DNA of 64,000 bases from Maricaulis salignorans (GTDB lineage Bacteria > Pseudomonadota > Alphaproteobacteria > Caulobacterales > Aquidulcibacteraceae). A program made the position numbers and the translations under genes. The stretch's first letter is position 1. Each line of letters starts with the position of its first letter. This document shows, piece after piece, positions 55,429-63,309 of this stretch. The notes under the pieces were generated by a model that saw only the letters and a program-made list of their open reading frames with translations, did not search any database and was not told where the DNA came from. The stretch spans positions 1-64,000 of the forward strand of contig CAMDDL010000007.1 of NCBI GenBank assembly GCA_945891505.1, given 5' to 3'.

Positions 55429-56564
55429 CTTCTTTCTTCTTCCAGAATGGTCGCTTGGCTCTTGGCGACACCCTTGATGAGGGTCAGACCATGCTGGTGT
55501 CCGGCGGCATCATTGAAGCGATTGGGCCCGACTTGGCCATACCGGCGGGCTATCATTGCATGGATCTGAACGGGGACATCCTCGCGCCCGGCTTTGTCGA
55601 TATTCAGGCCAATGGTGGTGGTGGTGCTTTGTTTAATGACGCGCCGAGCGTGGAAACCATTGCGACCATCGCAAGAGCTCATGCAAAGTTTGGCACGACC
55701 GCGTTGCTCCCGACACTGATCTCGGATGATTTGGAAAAAATCGCGCAAGCGATTGAGGCCGTCGATGCAGCGATTGAGGCAGGGGTGCCGGGAATCCTTG
55801 GGATTCATCTTGAGGGCCCGTTCCTAAATGCCAGCCGCAAGGGCGTGCATGACGCGTCGAAGTTCAAAGTCCTCGACCAAGAAGCGATTGAGCTGTTGAC
55901 CCGATTGAAGCGGGGCAAGACCCTAATCACCTTGGCTCCCGAAACCGCGCCAGCGGGCGCGATTGCTGAACTTGTCCGACGCGGTGCCGTGGTCTTTGCT
56001 GGCCATACCGAGGCGAGCTATGAGCAAATCATCGCAGCCGAGGCCGAAGGGCTTCGGGGTTTCACCCACATTTTTAATGCGATGAGCCAGCTTTCCAGCC
56101 GAGCACCGGGTGTCGTTGGCGCGGCCCTAGTGAGCCCAACTTCCTTCTCGGGCCTGATCGCCGATGGGGTCCATGTTCATGTCGCCAACATGGCTCTTGT
56201 GGCCCGCCTTCTCGGCCCTAAGCGGACTGTCTTGGTGAGTGACGCGATGCCGACTTTGGGCTCGGATCAGGATTGGTTTGAGTTGCAGGGCGAAAAGATT
56301 TTTGCGCGCAGGCTGACCTGTTACACTCCTGACGGGGTCTTGGCAGGCTCGAACTTATCCCTGCACGATGCAATGGGCGTCATGATGCGTCAGGTCGGTA
56401 TTGGACTGACCGACGCGCTGCAGATGGCAAGTCATGCTCCGGCATTGGCGCTCGGCTTAGAAGCCCAAGTTGGACGACTGACTGTGGGCGCGCGCGCTGA
56501 TTTTGTTCAATTAGACGGGGATTCCAATCTGATGCGGGTTTGGCAGGGCGGCGTTCAGCTCTGA
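55425..56564 (+). CDS. nagA: N-acetylglucosamine-6-phosphate deacetylase
   Basis: 379 residues of the amidohydrolase superfamily. GFVDIQANGGGGALFND, HLEGPFLN with the metal-binding Glu, AGHTEASYE, FTHIFNAMSQ with metal His, and SDAMP with the catalytic Asp are all seen. It deacetylates GlcNAc 6-phosphate, giving the substrate of the gene before it. ATG 55425 overlaps the nagB-II stop (ATGA). End overlaps the convergent flavoprotein by 10 bases. Confidence 0.95.
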   Translation: MTSFFFQNGRLALGDTLDEGQTMLVSGGIIEAIGPDLAIPAGYHCMDLNGDILAPGFVDIQANGGGGALFNDAPSVETIATIARAHAKFGTTALLPTLISDDLEKIAQAIEAVDAAIEAGVPGILGIHLEGPFLNASRKGVHDASKFKVLDQEAIELLTRLKRGKTLITLAPETAPAGAIAELVRRGAVVFAGHTEASYEQIIAAEAEGLRGFTHIFNAMSQLSSRAPGVVGAALVSPTSFSGLIADGVHVHVANMALVARLLGPKRTVLVSDAMPTLGSDQDWFELQGEKIFARRLTCYTPDGVLAGSNLSLHDAMGVMMRQVGIGLTDALQMASHAPALALGLEAQVGRLTVGARADFVQLDGDSNLMRVWQGGVQL

Positions 56565-57802
56565 TCCGCGTCCTTTTGGACCCAAGCGTCGATCCCCTTG
56601 GCGGCCAAGATGGCACTTGAGAAGCAGGCCTGCAAAAGATAGCCCCCAGTTGGGGCGTCCCAGTTGAGCATTTCACCGGCCACAAAGACCCCTGGGCGCG
56701 CCGTCAGCATCAGCTGCTCGTCGACACTATCTTGATTGATCCCGCCAGCCGTTGAAATGGCGCGCTCCAGTCCAGCATGACCTTTCAGCTCGATGGGGAG
56801 CGATTTGATCAAGCGTGCGAGCCCCATAGCGGTGACGGGTAGCTTATTGCCGGTCGCCTCGCGCATGAGGGCGATGGCGGGCGGTGCCAGCTTCAGATGA
56901 CTTTTCAATGCCGTCGAAATCGACTGACCTGCTTTGGCTTTCACAAGCCGCTGGGCAAGCGCTTCGGTCTCGACATCGGGCCGCAGGTCAATCTGGATTT
57001 GACAGGTGCCTTGCTTCAGGCGTTCGCGTAGCGCAGGTGACAAGGCGTAAATGGGCCCACCTTCGAGGCCGGTATCTGTAATGACCAAATCGCCGCGTGC
57101 ACGCGCTTCACCCAGATGAACCTCGACATTCTTCAAAATCGCGCCACCAAAACCGGCTTTCAGCGTTTCTGTCCAAGCGGCAGTCATACCGACATTGGAG
57201 GCTTCCAACGGGGTAATACCCACGCCAACTTTGTCTAGAATAGATGTCCACGCACCATCCGCGCCAAGCTTAGGCCAAGATGCTCCGCCAAGAGCCAAAA
57301 GGATGGCTGCGCCAACTTGCTCGCTGCTTGACCCGTCGCGATGGGAGAATTGTGCGGCTCCGGTCTCTGAGAAACCAGTCCAACGCGCACCGGTGGTGAT
57401 GATGACGCCGAGGTCCTGAAGTCGTCTGAGCCACGCGCGCAAAAGGGGAGAGGCTTTTAAGCTTCGGGGGAACACCCGCCCGCTGGACCCAACAAATAAG
57501 GGCTGACCGAGATCTTCTGCCCAAGCTTTAAGATCATCAGGCGAAAACGCGTCGAGCCACGGCCCCGCCCAGTCCTGAGACGCACCATAGCGCGGCTTGA
57601 ACTGCGCGAGTGCTTCGCTATGGGTCAAGTTGAGACCACCGCGCCCGGCCAACAGGAACTTTCGACCCACCGATGCCATGCCGTCATAGACTTGCACCTT
57701 GTGGCCAGCCTTCGCCAGATAGTCAGCGGCAAATAGACCGGCAGGGCCTGCACCGATGATGAGGACGGGCAGGGGAGGGGCTTCGACGGAGGGCTCGATC
57801 AT
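56555..57802 (-). CDS. HI0933-like FAD-dependent flavoprotein (TIGR03862 type)
   Basis: 415 residues. The FAD-binding start VLIIGAGPAGLFAADYLAKAGH, GRGGLNLTHSE, GSSGRVFPRS, LALGGASWPKLG and the closing VFVAGEMLNWDAPTGGYLLQACFSS match the YhiN/HI0933 family. Family members are predicted oxidoreductases, some linked to tRNA or sulfur metabolism, without proven reaction. No ribosome site is evident before ATG 57802, so a close start choice is uncertain. Confidence 0.88.
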   Translation of the reverse strand: MIEPSVEAPPLPVLIIGAGPAGLFAADYLAKAGHKVQVYDGMASVGRKFLLAGRGGLNLTHSEALAQFKPRYGASQDWAGPWLDAFSPDDLKAWAEDLGQPLFVGSSGRVFPRSLKASPLLRAWLRRLQDLGVIITTGARWTGFSETGAAQFSHRDGSSSEQVGAAILLALGGASWPKLGADGAWTSILDKVGVGITPLEASNVGMTAAWTETLKAGFGGAILKNVEVHLGEARARGDLVITDTGLEGGPIYALSPALRERLKQGTCQIQIDLRPDVETEALAQRLVKAKAGQSISTALKSHLKLAPPAIALMREATGNKLPVTAMGLARLIKSLPIELKGHAGLERAISTAGGINQDSVDEQLMLTARPGVFVAGEMLNWDAPTGGYLLQACFSSAILAAKGIDAWVQKDADQS

Positions 57803-57859
57803 CCGACAATCATGGCAGGTGTTGGCCAGCCCTGTCTATCCAAAGCCAGCTTAGGCCTT

Positions 57860-59320
57860 TTAGGCGGCCTTTGGCTTGGAGAAATGCATCACGTCATCTT
57901 CCAATTTTCCAAACCGGAACGCCATCAGATCGAGCGCATAATTTTGATGCACTTTCCACGGGGCGATATGGCCTTGCTTTGGGAAGTTCTCCATGGCGCG
58001 GGTGACATAGCCGGATGTGAAATCAAGCCAAGGCGCGGGCTCCAATGCTTCGCTGCCCTTTTCTGGCAGACAAGTGGTTTGCCCGGTCGCATCCAAATGC
58101 TTGATCAGGCGACACATATATTCGGCCGTTAGATCAGCCTTCAGGGTCCAAGACGCATTGGTATAACCAAACGCTGAAGCGAGGTTCGGCACGCCACTAT
58201 ACATCATACCCTTGTAAGAGAAGGTTTTGGAGAAATCGACGGCTTTGCCGTCCACCTCAAAGGTCACGCCGCTTAAGACTTGCAACTGCAGCCCGGTTGC
58301 CGTGACGATGATGTCAGCGTCGATCCGCTCGCCAGATTTCAAGACAATGCCTGCATCGTCAAAGCGCTCAATATGATCGGTTACCACATTGGCTCTACCG
58401 GCTTTGATGGCGGTAAACAGGTCGGCGTCGGGCACCAGACACAGACGTTGATCCCAAGGGTTGTAGCTTGGCGTAAAGTGCTTGGCCATGTCGAAATCGG
58501 CGGGCAATTCTTCTTTCAATAGGCCCAACAAGCGTTCCTTGACTTGAGCTGGATGCTTGCGCGCCATGGTGTAGAAATACATTTGGAACAGCACATTGCG
58601 CCAACGGATCAAGCCATAAGCCAGTTTACTCGGCAAGATTTTGCGCAAGTTATTAGCGAAGGCATCTTCGCCCGGCCGCGACACCACATAAGTGGGCGAC
58701 CTTTGCAACATGGTGACATGGGCGGCTTGGTCTGACATGGCAGGTACCAAGGTGACGGCTGTTGCGCCACTGCCAATGATCACGACCTTCTTGCCGCGAT
58801 AATCAAGGTTTTCTGGCCAGAATTGGGGGTGGATGATCTGGCCCTTGAAGCTCTCTTCGCCTACAAACTCTGGGCGGTGGGCTTGGCTATAATTATAATA
58901 GCCAGTGCACATATAAAGGAAGCTGCAAGTCAGCTGCCCTTTCTCTTGGTTCTCGCCAGAGGTGTAATCAATCGTCCAGCGCGCACTCACAGAGTCCCAC
59001 GCCGCGGAAACCACCCGGTGGTTCAACCGAATCTTGGACTTAATTGCGTGCTCGTCTGCGGTTTCATGCAGATAGTTCAGGATTGATGGCCCATCCGCAA
59101 TCGCTTTGGCTTCAGTCCAAGGTTTGAACGAGAAGCCCAACGTATACATGTCGGAGTCAGAGCGAATGCCTGGATAGCGGAACAGGTCCCACGTGCCGCC
59201 AATGGCAGACCGACCTTCAAAAATCGCGTAGCTTTTGCTGGGGCATTGGCTTTTTAAGTGGTAAGCTCCACTGATGCCTGAAATGCCGGCACCAACAATT
59301 AGCACGTCAAGATGTTCCAC
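57860..59320 (-). CDS. flavin-containing monooxygenase, Baeyer-Villiger-like
   Basis: 486 residues. FAD motif VGAGISGISGAYHL, the segment GTWDLFRYPGIRSDSDM, the Baeyer-Villiger fingerprint FKGQIIHPQFWP, and the NADPH-binding IIGSGATAV are present, so it belongs to the class B flavoprotein monooxygenases (EthA-like). Such enzymes put an oxygen atom into ketones or sulfur compounds. GTG start with AGGA 8 bases upstream. Substrate unknown, and no catabolic partner is next to it. Confidence 0.9.
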   Translation of the reverse strand: MEHLDVLIVGAGISGISGAYHLKSQCPSKSYAIFEGRSAIGGTWDLFRYPGIRSDSDMYTLGFSFKPWTEAKAIADGPSILNYLHETADEHAIKSKIRLNHRVVSAAWDSVSARWTIDYTSGENQEKGQLTCSFLYMCTGYYNYSQAHRPEFVGEESFKGQIIHPQFWPENLDYRGKKVVIIGSGATAVTLVPAMSDQAAHVTMLQRSPTYVVSRPGEDAFANNLRKILPSKLAYGLIRWRNVLFQMYFYTMARKHPAQVKERLLGLLKEELPADFDMAKHFTPSYNPWDQRLCLVPDADLFTAIKAGRANVVTDHIERFDDAGIVLKSGERIDADIIVTATGLQLQVLSGVTFEVDGKAVDFSKTFSYKGMMYSGVPNLASAFGYTNASWTLKADLTAEYMCRLIKHLDATGQTTCLPEKGSEALEPAPWLDFTSGYVTRAMENFPKQGHIAPWKVHQNYALDLMAFRFGKLEDDVMHFSKPKAA

Positions 59321-59418
59321 GGTGACAATCCTATGAGCATGGTTTGGATTCTACGCTGGTTGCGCGATCCTTTGCCCCATCGTTAGGGAGCGCGTTGCCG
59401 ACGTCAAGGAATAAAGCT

Positions 59419-59973
59419 TTAGCGCGGGGCGCGTTTGGCTAAAATGCGCTGTAATGTTCGCCGGTGCATGTTCAAGCGGCGCGCGGTTTCAGACACATTA
59501 TGCCCGCACAGCTCAAACACCCGCTGAATATGTTCCCAACGTACCCGGTCGGCGCTCATCGGGTTGGCAGGGGGGTCTGGCAAGTGATCGCTTTGCGCCA
59601 TGAGCGCTTTGACGACATCATCGGCGTCCGCTGGCTTGGACAGGTAATCAATGGCACCGGCTTTCACGGCGGCGACAGCCGTGGCGATATTGCCATAGCC
59701 GGTTAGCATCACCACGCGTGCATCTGGGCGACGCACATGCAATTCCTCCACCACTGAAAGCCCAGAGCCATCTTCAAGGCGCAAGTCCAAAACGGCAAAT
59801 GCCGGCGGGTCTGTACGGGCGATGATCAGGGCTTCTTCAACGCCTGCCGCCGTCTTGACCGAAAAGCCCCGACTCTCTAGCGCGCGGGCCAAGCGATTGC
59901 GCAGCGGTGCGTCATCATCCATCACGAGAAGGGAGCGATCTGGGAGTGCGTCGATGACGGGGTCAGCAGCCAT
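59419..59973 (-). CDS. regA: response regulator RegA/ActR/PrrA
   Basis: 184 residues: a receiver with Asp near 63 (AVLDLRLEDGSG) and the switch Lys in LSKPADADD, a proline-rich linker (LPDPPANP), and a Fis-type HTH at the end (NVSETARRLNMHRRTLQRILAKRAPR, cut here as the MHRRTLQR core). This linker and HTH are the hallmarks of the RegA family, which controls energy and redox genes. ATG 59973 is preferred over a TTG at 59991. Located 69 bases downstream of the kinase gene and on the same strand. Confidence 0.94.
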   Translation of the reverse strand: MAADPVIDALPDRSLLVMDDDAPLRNRLARALESRGFSVKTAAGVEEALIIARTDPPAFAVLDLRLEDGSGLSVVEELHVRRPDARVVMLTGYGNIATAVAAVKAGAIDYLSKPADADDVVKALMAQSDHLPDPPANPMSADRVRWEHIQRVFELCGHNVSETARRLNMHRRTLQRILAKRAPR

Positions 59974-60042
59974 AGCTTTTAGTGAACCCAAACCGATCGA
60001 TCTGCAAGTGACAAGACGTCGCAGGCCCTGTTGCGCTGACGG

Positions 60043-61410
60043 TCAGGATTTCGCAGCAATGGCTGACAAGGGCCAAACCGTTTGAACCACGGCACCCTCT
60101 CCCGGCCTTAAGCCATTCCAGAACGAGACCTGCCCGCCTGAACGCTCCAGCAGAGTTTTGGCAATGAAGAAGCCCAACCCCATGCCCTCACGCCCACTAG
60201 CAGAGGCGGAGCCTTGCAGACTGGTGGACACATAGGGTTCGCCCAAACGGTCCAAAATGGCCTCGTCAAAGCCAGGTCCATCATCGGTGATAGTTATGCG
60301 CACGCTACGCTCGTCCCATTTGGCGGAGACTGTGACAGCTTGTCTTGCATACTGAATGGCATTCTCCAGCATATTGCCCAACCCATAGAGGATAGCAGGC
60401 TTACGAATAACCATCAGTTCGCCCTTTCCCTTTGGGCCCTGAATATCAAACAAGACGGCCTTCTGGCCCATTTCGGGGTGCCGTTCGGCCACTTCCTCCA
60501 GCAATTGGCCAAAGGGCAGGGTGTCAGTCACCGATTCCGGGATTTCTTTCTGATTGGTCAGATTGCGCAGAATTTCCCGGCAGCGCTGGGCTTGGGACAA
60601 GATGAGCTCGGCATCCTCCATATCGAGGCTGTTGGGCGGCAATGACCGCAGCATTTCTTTCGCTGTGACCTGGATCGTCGCCAAAGGTGTCCCCAGTTCA
60701 TGCGCGGCCGCAGCAGCAAGGCCACCCAAGGCTGCCAGCCTCTGTTCGCGCGCCAGCACTTCTTGGGTGGCGATCAGAGCATCTGCCAACTGGCTCTCTT
60801 CCAACGACACACGCCAAGCATAGCTCGCCGTGAAGATCAGGCCGATGATGATCGCAAACGCCATTGCGAATTGATAAAGCACCGGCATTTGGAAGCTTCC
60901 GGCGGGCAGCCAAGGTAGGGGGTAAGAATAAAGTGCGAGCACACTGACGCTTAAAATCGTCACGATAATAATGCTCAGCGTCCATTTAGGTTGCAGTGTT
61001 GACGCAGCGATGGTGGCTGGCGCGATGAGCAGCAGGCAAAATGGATTGGCGATCCCGCCAGTCAAATAAAGTAAAAGCGCTAGCTGTAGCACGTCAAAGG
61101 TCAGCTGCGCGGCTGCCTCCCACTGCCGCACTAATCGCTGTGGCGGCAGACCAACAGTAATCATGATATTTAGCGTGATGTTCGCCGCAATCGTCACAAG
61201 GCAAGCCAGTAACGGCAATTCGAACTTGAAGCCGAAATGCACCACCAAGACGGTGATGAATTGCCCAATCAGAGCAAACCAGCGCGAACTAACCAAGGTT
61301 CGCGATCGAAGGCGGCCGACAAAGGGCGCGTTGACCGCGATGGCGGCCGCAATAATCTCTTGGTCTTTCGAAAGTCTGTCCATGCGATCAGCATAAGCAT
61401 GGGTGGCCAT
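60043..61410 (-). CDS. regB: sensor histidine kinase RegB/ActS/PrrB
   Basis: 455 residues. Six membrane helices (about 40-195) contain the quinone-sensing GGxxNPF loop (GGIANPF at 118-124). The H-box is AAHELGTPLATIQV with His 237, and the redox-active Cys of RegB is kept (QRCREIL, Cys 277). N, G1 and G2 boxes of the ATPase domain follow (NMLENAIQYA, DDGPGFDE, GMGLGFFIAKTLL). It senses the ubiquinone pool or redox state and phosphorylates RegA, encoded next. ATG at 61410 with AAGG upstream. All key residues look functional. Confidence 0.94.
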   Translation of the reverse strand: MATHAYADRMDRLSKDQEIIAAAIAVNAPFVGRLRSRTLVSSRWFALIGQFITVLVVHFGFKFELPLLACLVTIAANITLNIMITVGLPPQRLVRQWEAAAQLTFDVLQLALLLYLTGGIANPFCLLLIAPATIAASTLQPKWTLSIIIVTILSVSVLALYSYPLPWLPAGSFQMPVLYQFAMAFAIIIGLIFTASYAWRVSLEESQLADALIATQEVLAREQRLAALGGLAAAAAHELGTPLATIQVTAKEMLRSLPPNSLDMEDAELILSQAQRCREILRNLTNQKEIPESVTDTLPFGQLLEEVAERHPEMGQKAVLFDIQGPKGKGELMVIRKPAILYGLGNMLENAIQYARQAVTVSAKWDERSVRITITDDGPGFDEAILDRLGEPYVSTSLQGSASASGREGMGLGFFIAKTLLERSGGQVSFWNGLRPGEGAVVQTVWPLSAIAAKS

Positions 61411-61693
61411 TCATGTAACGCCTTTTGCATGATCCTTATGCGATAGATTGCCGCATCTGTTTAGGTATTGATCTTGGCAGCATCAATACACTCCCGAACG
61501 ACGCCTTAAAGGCACCTACAAGCAAGCCCTAACCAAGATTGAAGAGCATGCGGGTGGCCACGCCGTCACCTTGCAGTTGCTGGCTGACCGCAAAGCCACG
61601 CAACAAATTTGGATGAATTAAAGTTCTCGGGGGGGGGCCTCTTCCAAGACCTGTTGCAAAAAATGATACTTTTGCAACTTCCCTTTACAATTT
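61411..61693. other. decayed stretch with an orphan coding fragment
   Basis: No intact gene. A frame without a start codon (about 61483-61621) reads YTPERRLKGTYKQALTK-like sequence to a TAA at 61619; it looks like the tail of a lost gene that I do not recognise. A run of nine G follows at 61629. The promoter of regB must lie at the left end. Confidence 0.45.
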
Positions 61694-61906
61694 TTGAATT
61701 GCAGAGCACGTTGGAGGTATGGCGCGATCCTGCGCATGCGCCGCACAGGGGCCGACCTGTTCGCCAAGACCAGCAGTCAGGATCTTTACGTAATGACCGA
61801 TGCATTGATGGAGAAGATGGACGGTCTGGTGCGCAGGCATAAGGGCACGTCCAAGGTGCACCTTGGTGATAAGGTGAAAACCGCCTCTGGTGCCGCGTGC
61901 GCTTGA
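61694..61906 (+). pseudogene. remnant of a ribosome hibernation factor (HPF/YfiA)-like gene
   Basis: From about 61736 the frame reads GADLFAKTSSQDLYVMTDAL and then MEKMDGLVRRHKG, which matches the second half of the HPF/YfiA fold (the D-Y-x-x-x-D-x-L-x-x-K-x-x-x-x-x-x-R/K-x-K pattern). The first 50 or so residues are absent, and no ribosome site stands before the ATGs. The type looks like the short gamma/beta form, so it may be acquired DNA. A tiny expressed protein cannot be excluded. Confidence 0.45.
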
Positions 61907-61908
61907 AC

Positions 61909-62481
61909 ATGCCAACCAAGCAAAAAACTGTCCGGATTGTGGGCACCATGGCGCTTTTGTGTGTCGCCGCAAGCTCAGCACACTGTAAAGACGCTCCTTT
62001 CGCTCAAGGTGTCATCTTTCGCACGTGTGCGCCCTACGATGGCGCTGCTTTGGAAGCCCACATTCCAACAGTATCGGGCAATCAAGTGGTCGTGATTCAA
62101 GTGAACGAGTATTTGGGCGCAGAATCGTTCAGCAGGCCCATCGCGCCTCGCACAAGACCGGGTGGCGCTTCTGTTCATCTGTGCAAGAAGGCAGCCGCAG
62201 ATCCGAAATACCCGTTAATGCCGCAATTCTCTTGGGACAGTTGCGTGGAAGCGGCTTCGGGCTCGGTCGAAATTGACGGTCTCATTGGTTCTGCGACGGC
62301 GGGCCAGCTGGATGTGACGTATGCAGATCGCAAGCGAACTGGTGCTTTCATTGGTTCTGCGATGGCGGGCCAACTGGATGTAACGTTCGCAAATGGCAAG
62401 CGAATCAACGCCGATTTTTCTGCTCGATTTTGGGACCCGGAAGGAAAGTTCGACTGGGGTTGCCGTGGGTTTGGGCGATGA
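61909..62481 (+). CDS. secreted hypothetical protein with internal 22-residue repeat
   Basis: 190 residues with a signal peptide (hydrophobic VGTMALLCVAASSAHC, residues 10-25). The last 70 residues contain two copies of IGSATAGQLDVTYADRKR-type sequence. Cysteines (about 5 in the mature part) suggest a periplasmic protein with disulfides. ATG 61909 has no good ribosome site; a GTG at 61897 is in frame. Family not recognised. The neighbourhood looks rearranged, so it may be a recent or failing gene. Confidence 0.55.
   Translation: MPTKQKTVRIVGTMALLCVAASSAHCKDAPFAQGVIFRTCAPYDGAALEAHIPTVSGNQVVVIQVNEYLGAESFSRPIAPRTRPGGASVHLCKKAAADPKYPLMPQFSWDSCVEAASGSVEIDGLIGSATAGQLDVTYADRKRTGAFIGSAMAGQLDVTFANGKRINADFSARFWDPEGKFDWGCRGFGR
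62284..62415 (+). repeat. tandem 66-bp repeat, two copies
   Basis: Copies at 62284-62349 and 62350-62415 begin ATTGGTTCTGCGAYGGCGGG and keep the reading frame (22 residues each). The most conserved part codes for GQLDVT; the ends differ, showing that the duplication is not brand new. They lie inside the secreted hypothetical protein. Confidence 0.85.
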
Positions 62482-62556
62482 TCCTTGTTGAGCCTTCCGT
62501 GGCTTCCGGCTTCATAGAGGCTGTGACACAGCCCCTTAAGATGCAGCCATCAGTTT

Positions 62557-63309
62557 TCAGGTTCCTCTAATGACCTTGGCAAGGGCTGCTGCACCCTGAA
62601 GTATAAAATCATGATCAGAGCCCAAGACAAAGAGGCTAGCCCCCTTGTCCCGCCAAATTGGTACATCGCTGGGACGACCTAGGAACATGCCAGTCACCCT
62701 GCCTGCCGCTTTTCCTGCCGCCACAATCCTGTCGACCGCCGCTACAACGATCTCATCATCTGGCGTTACCGCGCCATAAGCGACAGTGAGATCCGCGCGG
62801 CCAATGAAGAGAGCATCAATTCCGTCCACACGGGTAATCGCATCAATGTCTTCGACCGCTTCAACATCTTCAATCTGAGCAATGACGATGACGTCTTTTG
62901 CGGTCTCGCGGTGTTTAGTCATGCCCTTGGTCGTGTAGCCTGCTGATCGGCTGGAACCGGCAAAACCACGACCGCCACGACCATAGTGGCAGGCCTTTAC
63001 CGCGTCGGCAGCTTCCTCTGCACTTCTGATATGGGGGAGCACAACACCATGTGCACCGCAATCAAGCGCATTGAGGATTTGCTCGTGGCTGCTGGTAGGC
63101 GGCCGAACAAGGACGGGTTTTGCATAAGCTCTTGCAGCCAGAATGCACAGATCCAAAGTCGTGCGGTCAAAAGGGGCATGTTCTGCATCCAGCACTAAAC
63201 AGTCCAGTGAACTAAGACTCAAGACTTCGACAATGATCGGGCTGGGTGTTTTGACCCATGTAGCAGCGATCACTTCACCGGCAAGTAGCTTGTCACGAAA
63301 TGCACTCAC
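62557..63309 (-). CDS. HpcH/HpaI aldolase family protein
   Basis: 250 residues of the class II pyruvate aldolase/citrate lyase beta group: AEHAPFD at 42-48 (catalytic His and metal area), VRPPTSSHEQILNALDCGAHGVVLPHI, IAQIEDVEAVEDI with the metal Glu, and LFIGRADLTVAYG. It cleaves a 2-keto-3-deoxy acid to pyruvate and an aldehyde. GTG start overlaps the stop of the MetE-like gene upstream, so the two are co-transcribed, pointing to a small catabolic operon that continues beyond the window. Confidence 0.9.
   Translation of the reverse strand: MSAFRDKLLAGEVIAATWVKTPSPIIVEVLSLSSLDCLVLDAEHAPFDRTTLDLCILAARAYAKPVLVRPPTSSHEQILNALDCGAHGVVLPHIRSAEEAADAVKACHYGRGGRGFAGSSRSAGYTTKGMTKHRETAKDVIVIAQIEDVEAVEDIDAITRVDGIDALFIGRADLTVAYGAVTPDDEIVVAAVDRIVAAGKAAGRVTGMFLGRPSDVPIWRDKGASLFVLGSDHDFILQGAAALAKVIRGT

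Noticed and set aside
61629-61637. G9 tract as a phase-variation switch
   Set aside because: It is not inside or just before an intact gene, so no product would be switched.
62519-62533. GGCTGT-GAC-ACAGCC hairpin between the repeat-bearing protein and the aldolase
   Set aside because: Very tight loop and no T run; may be chance.
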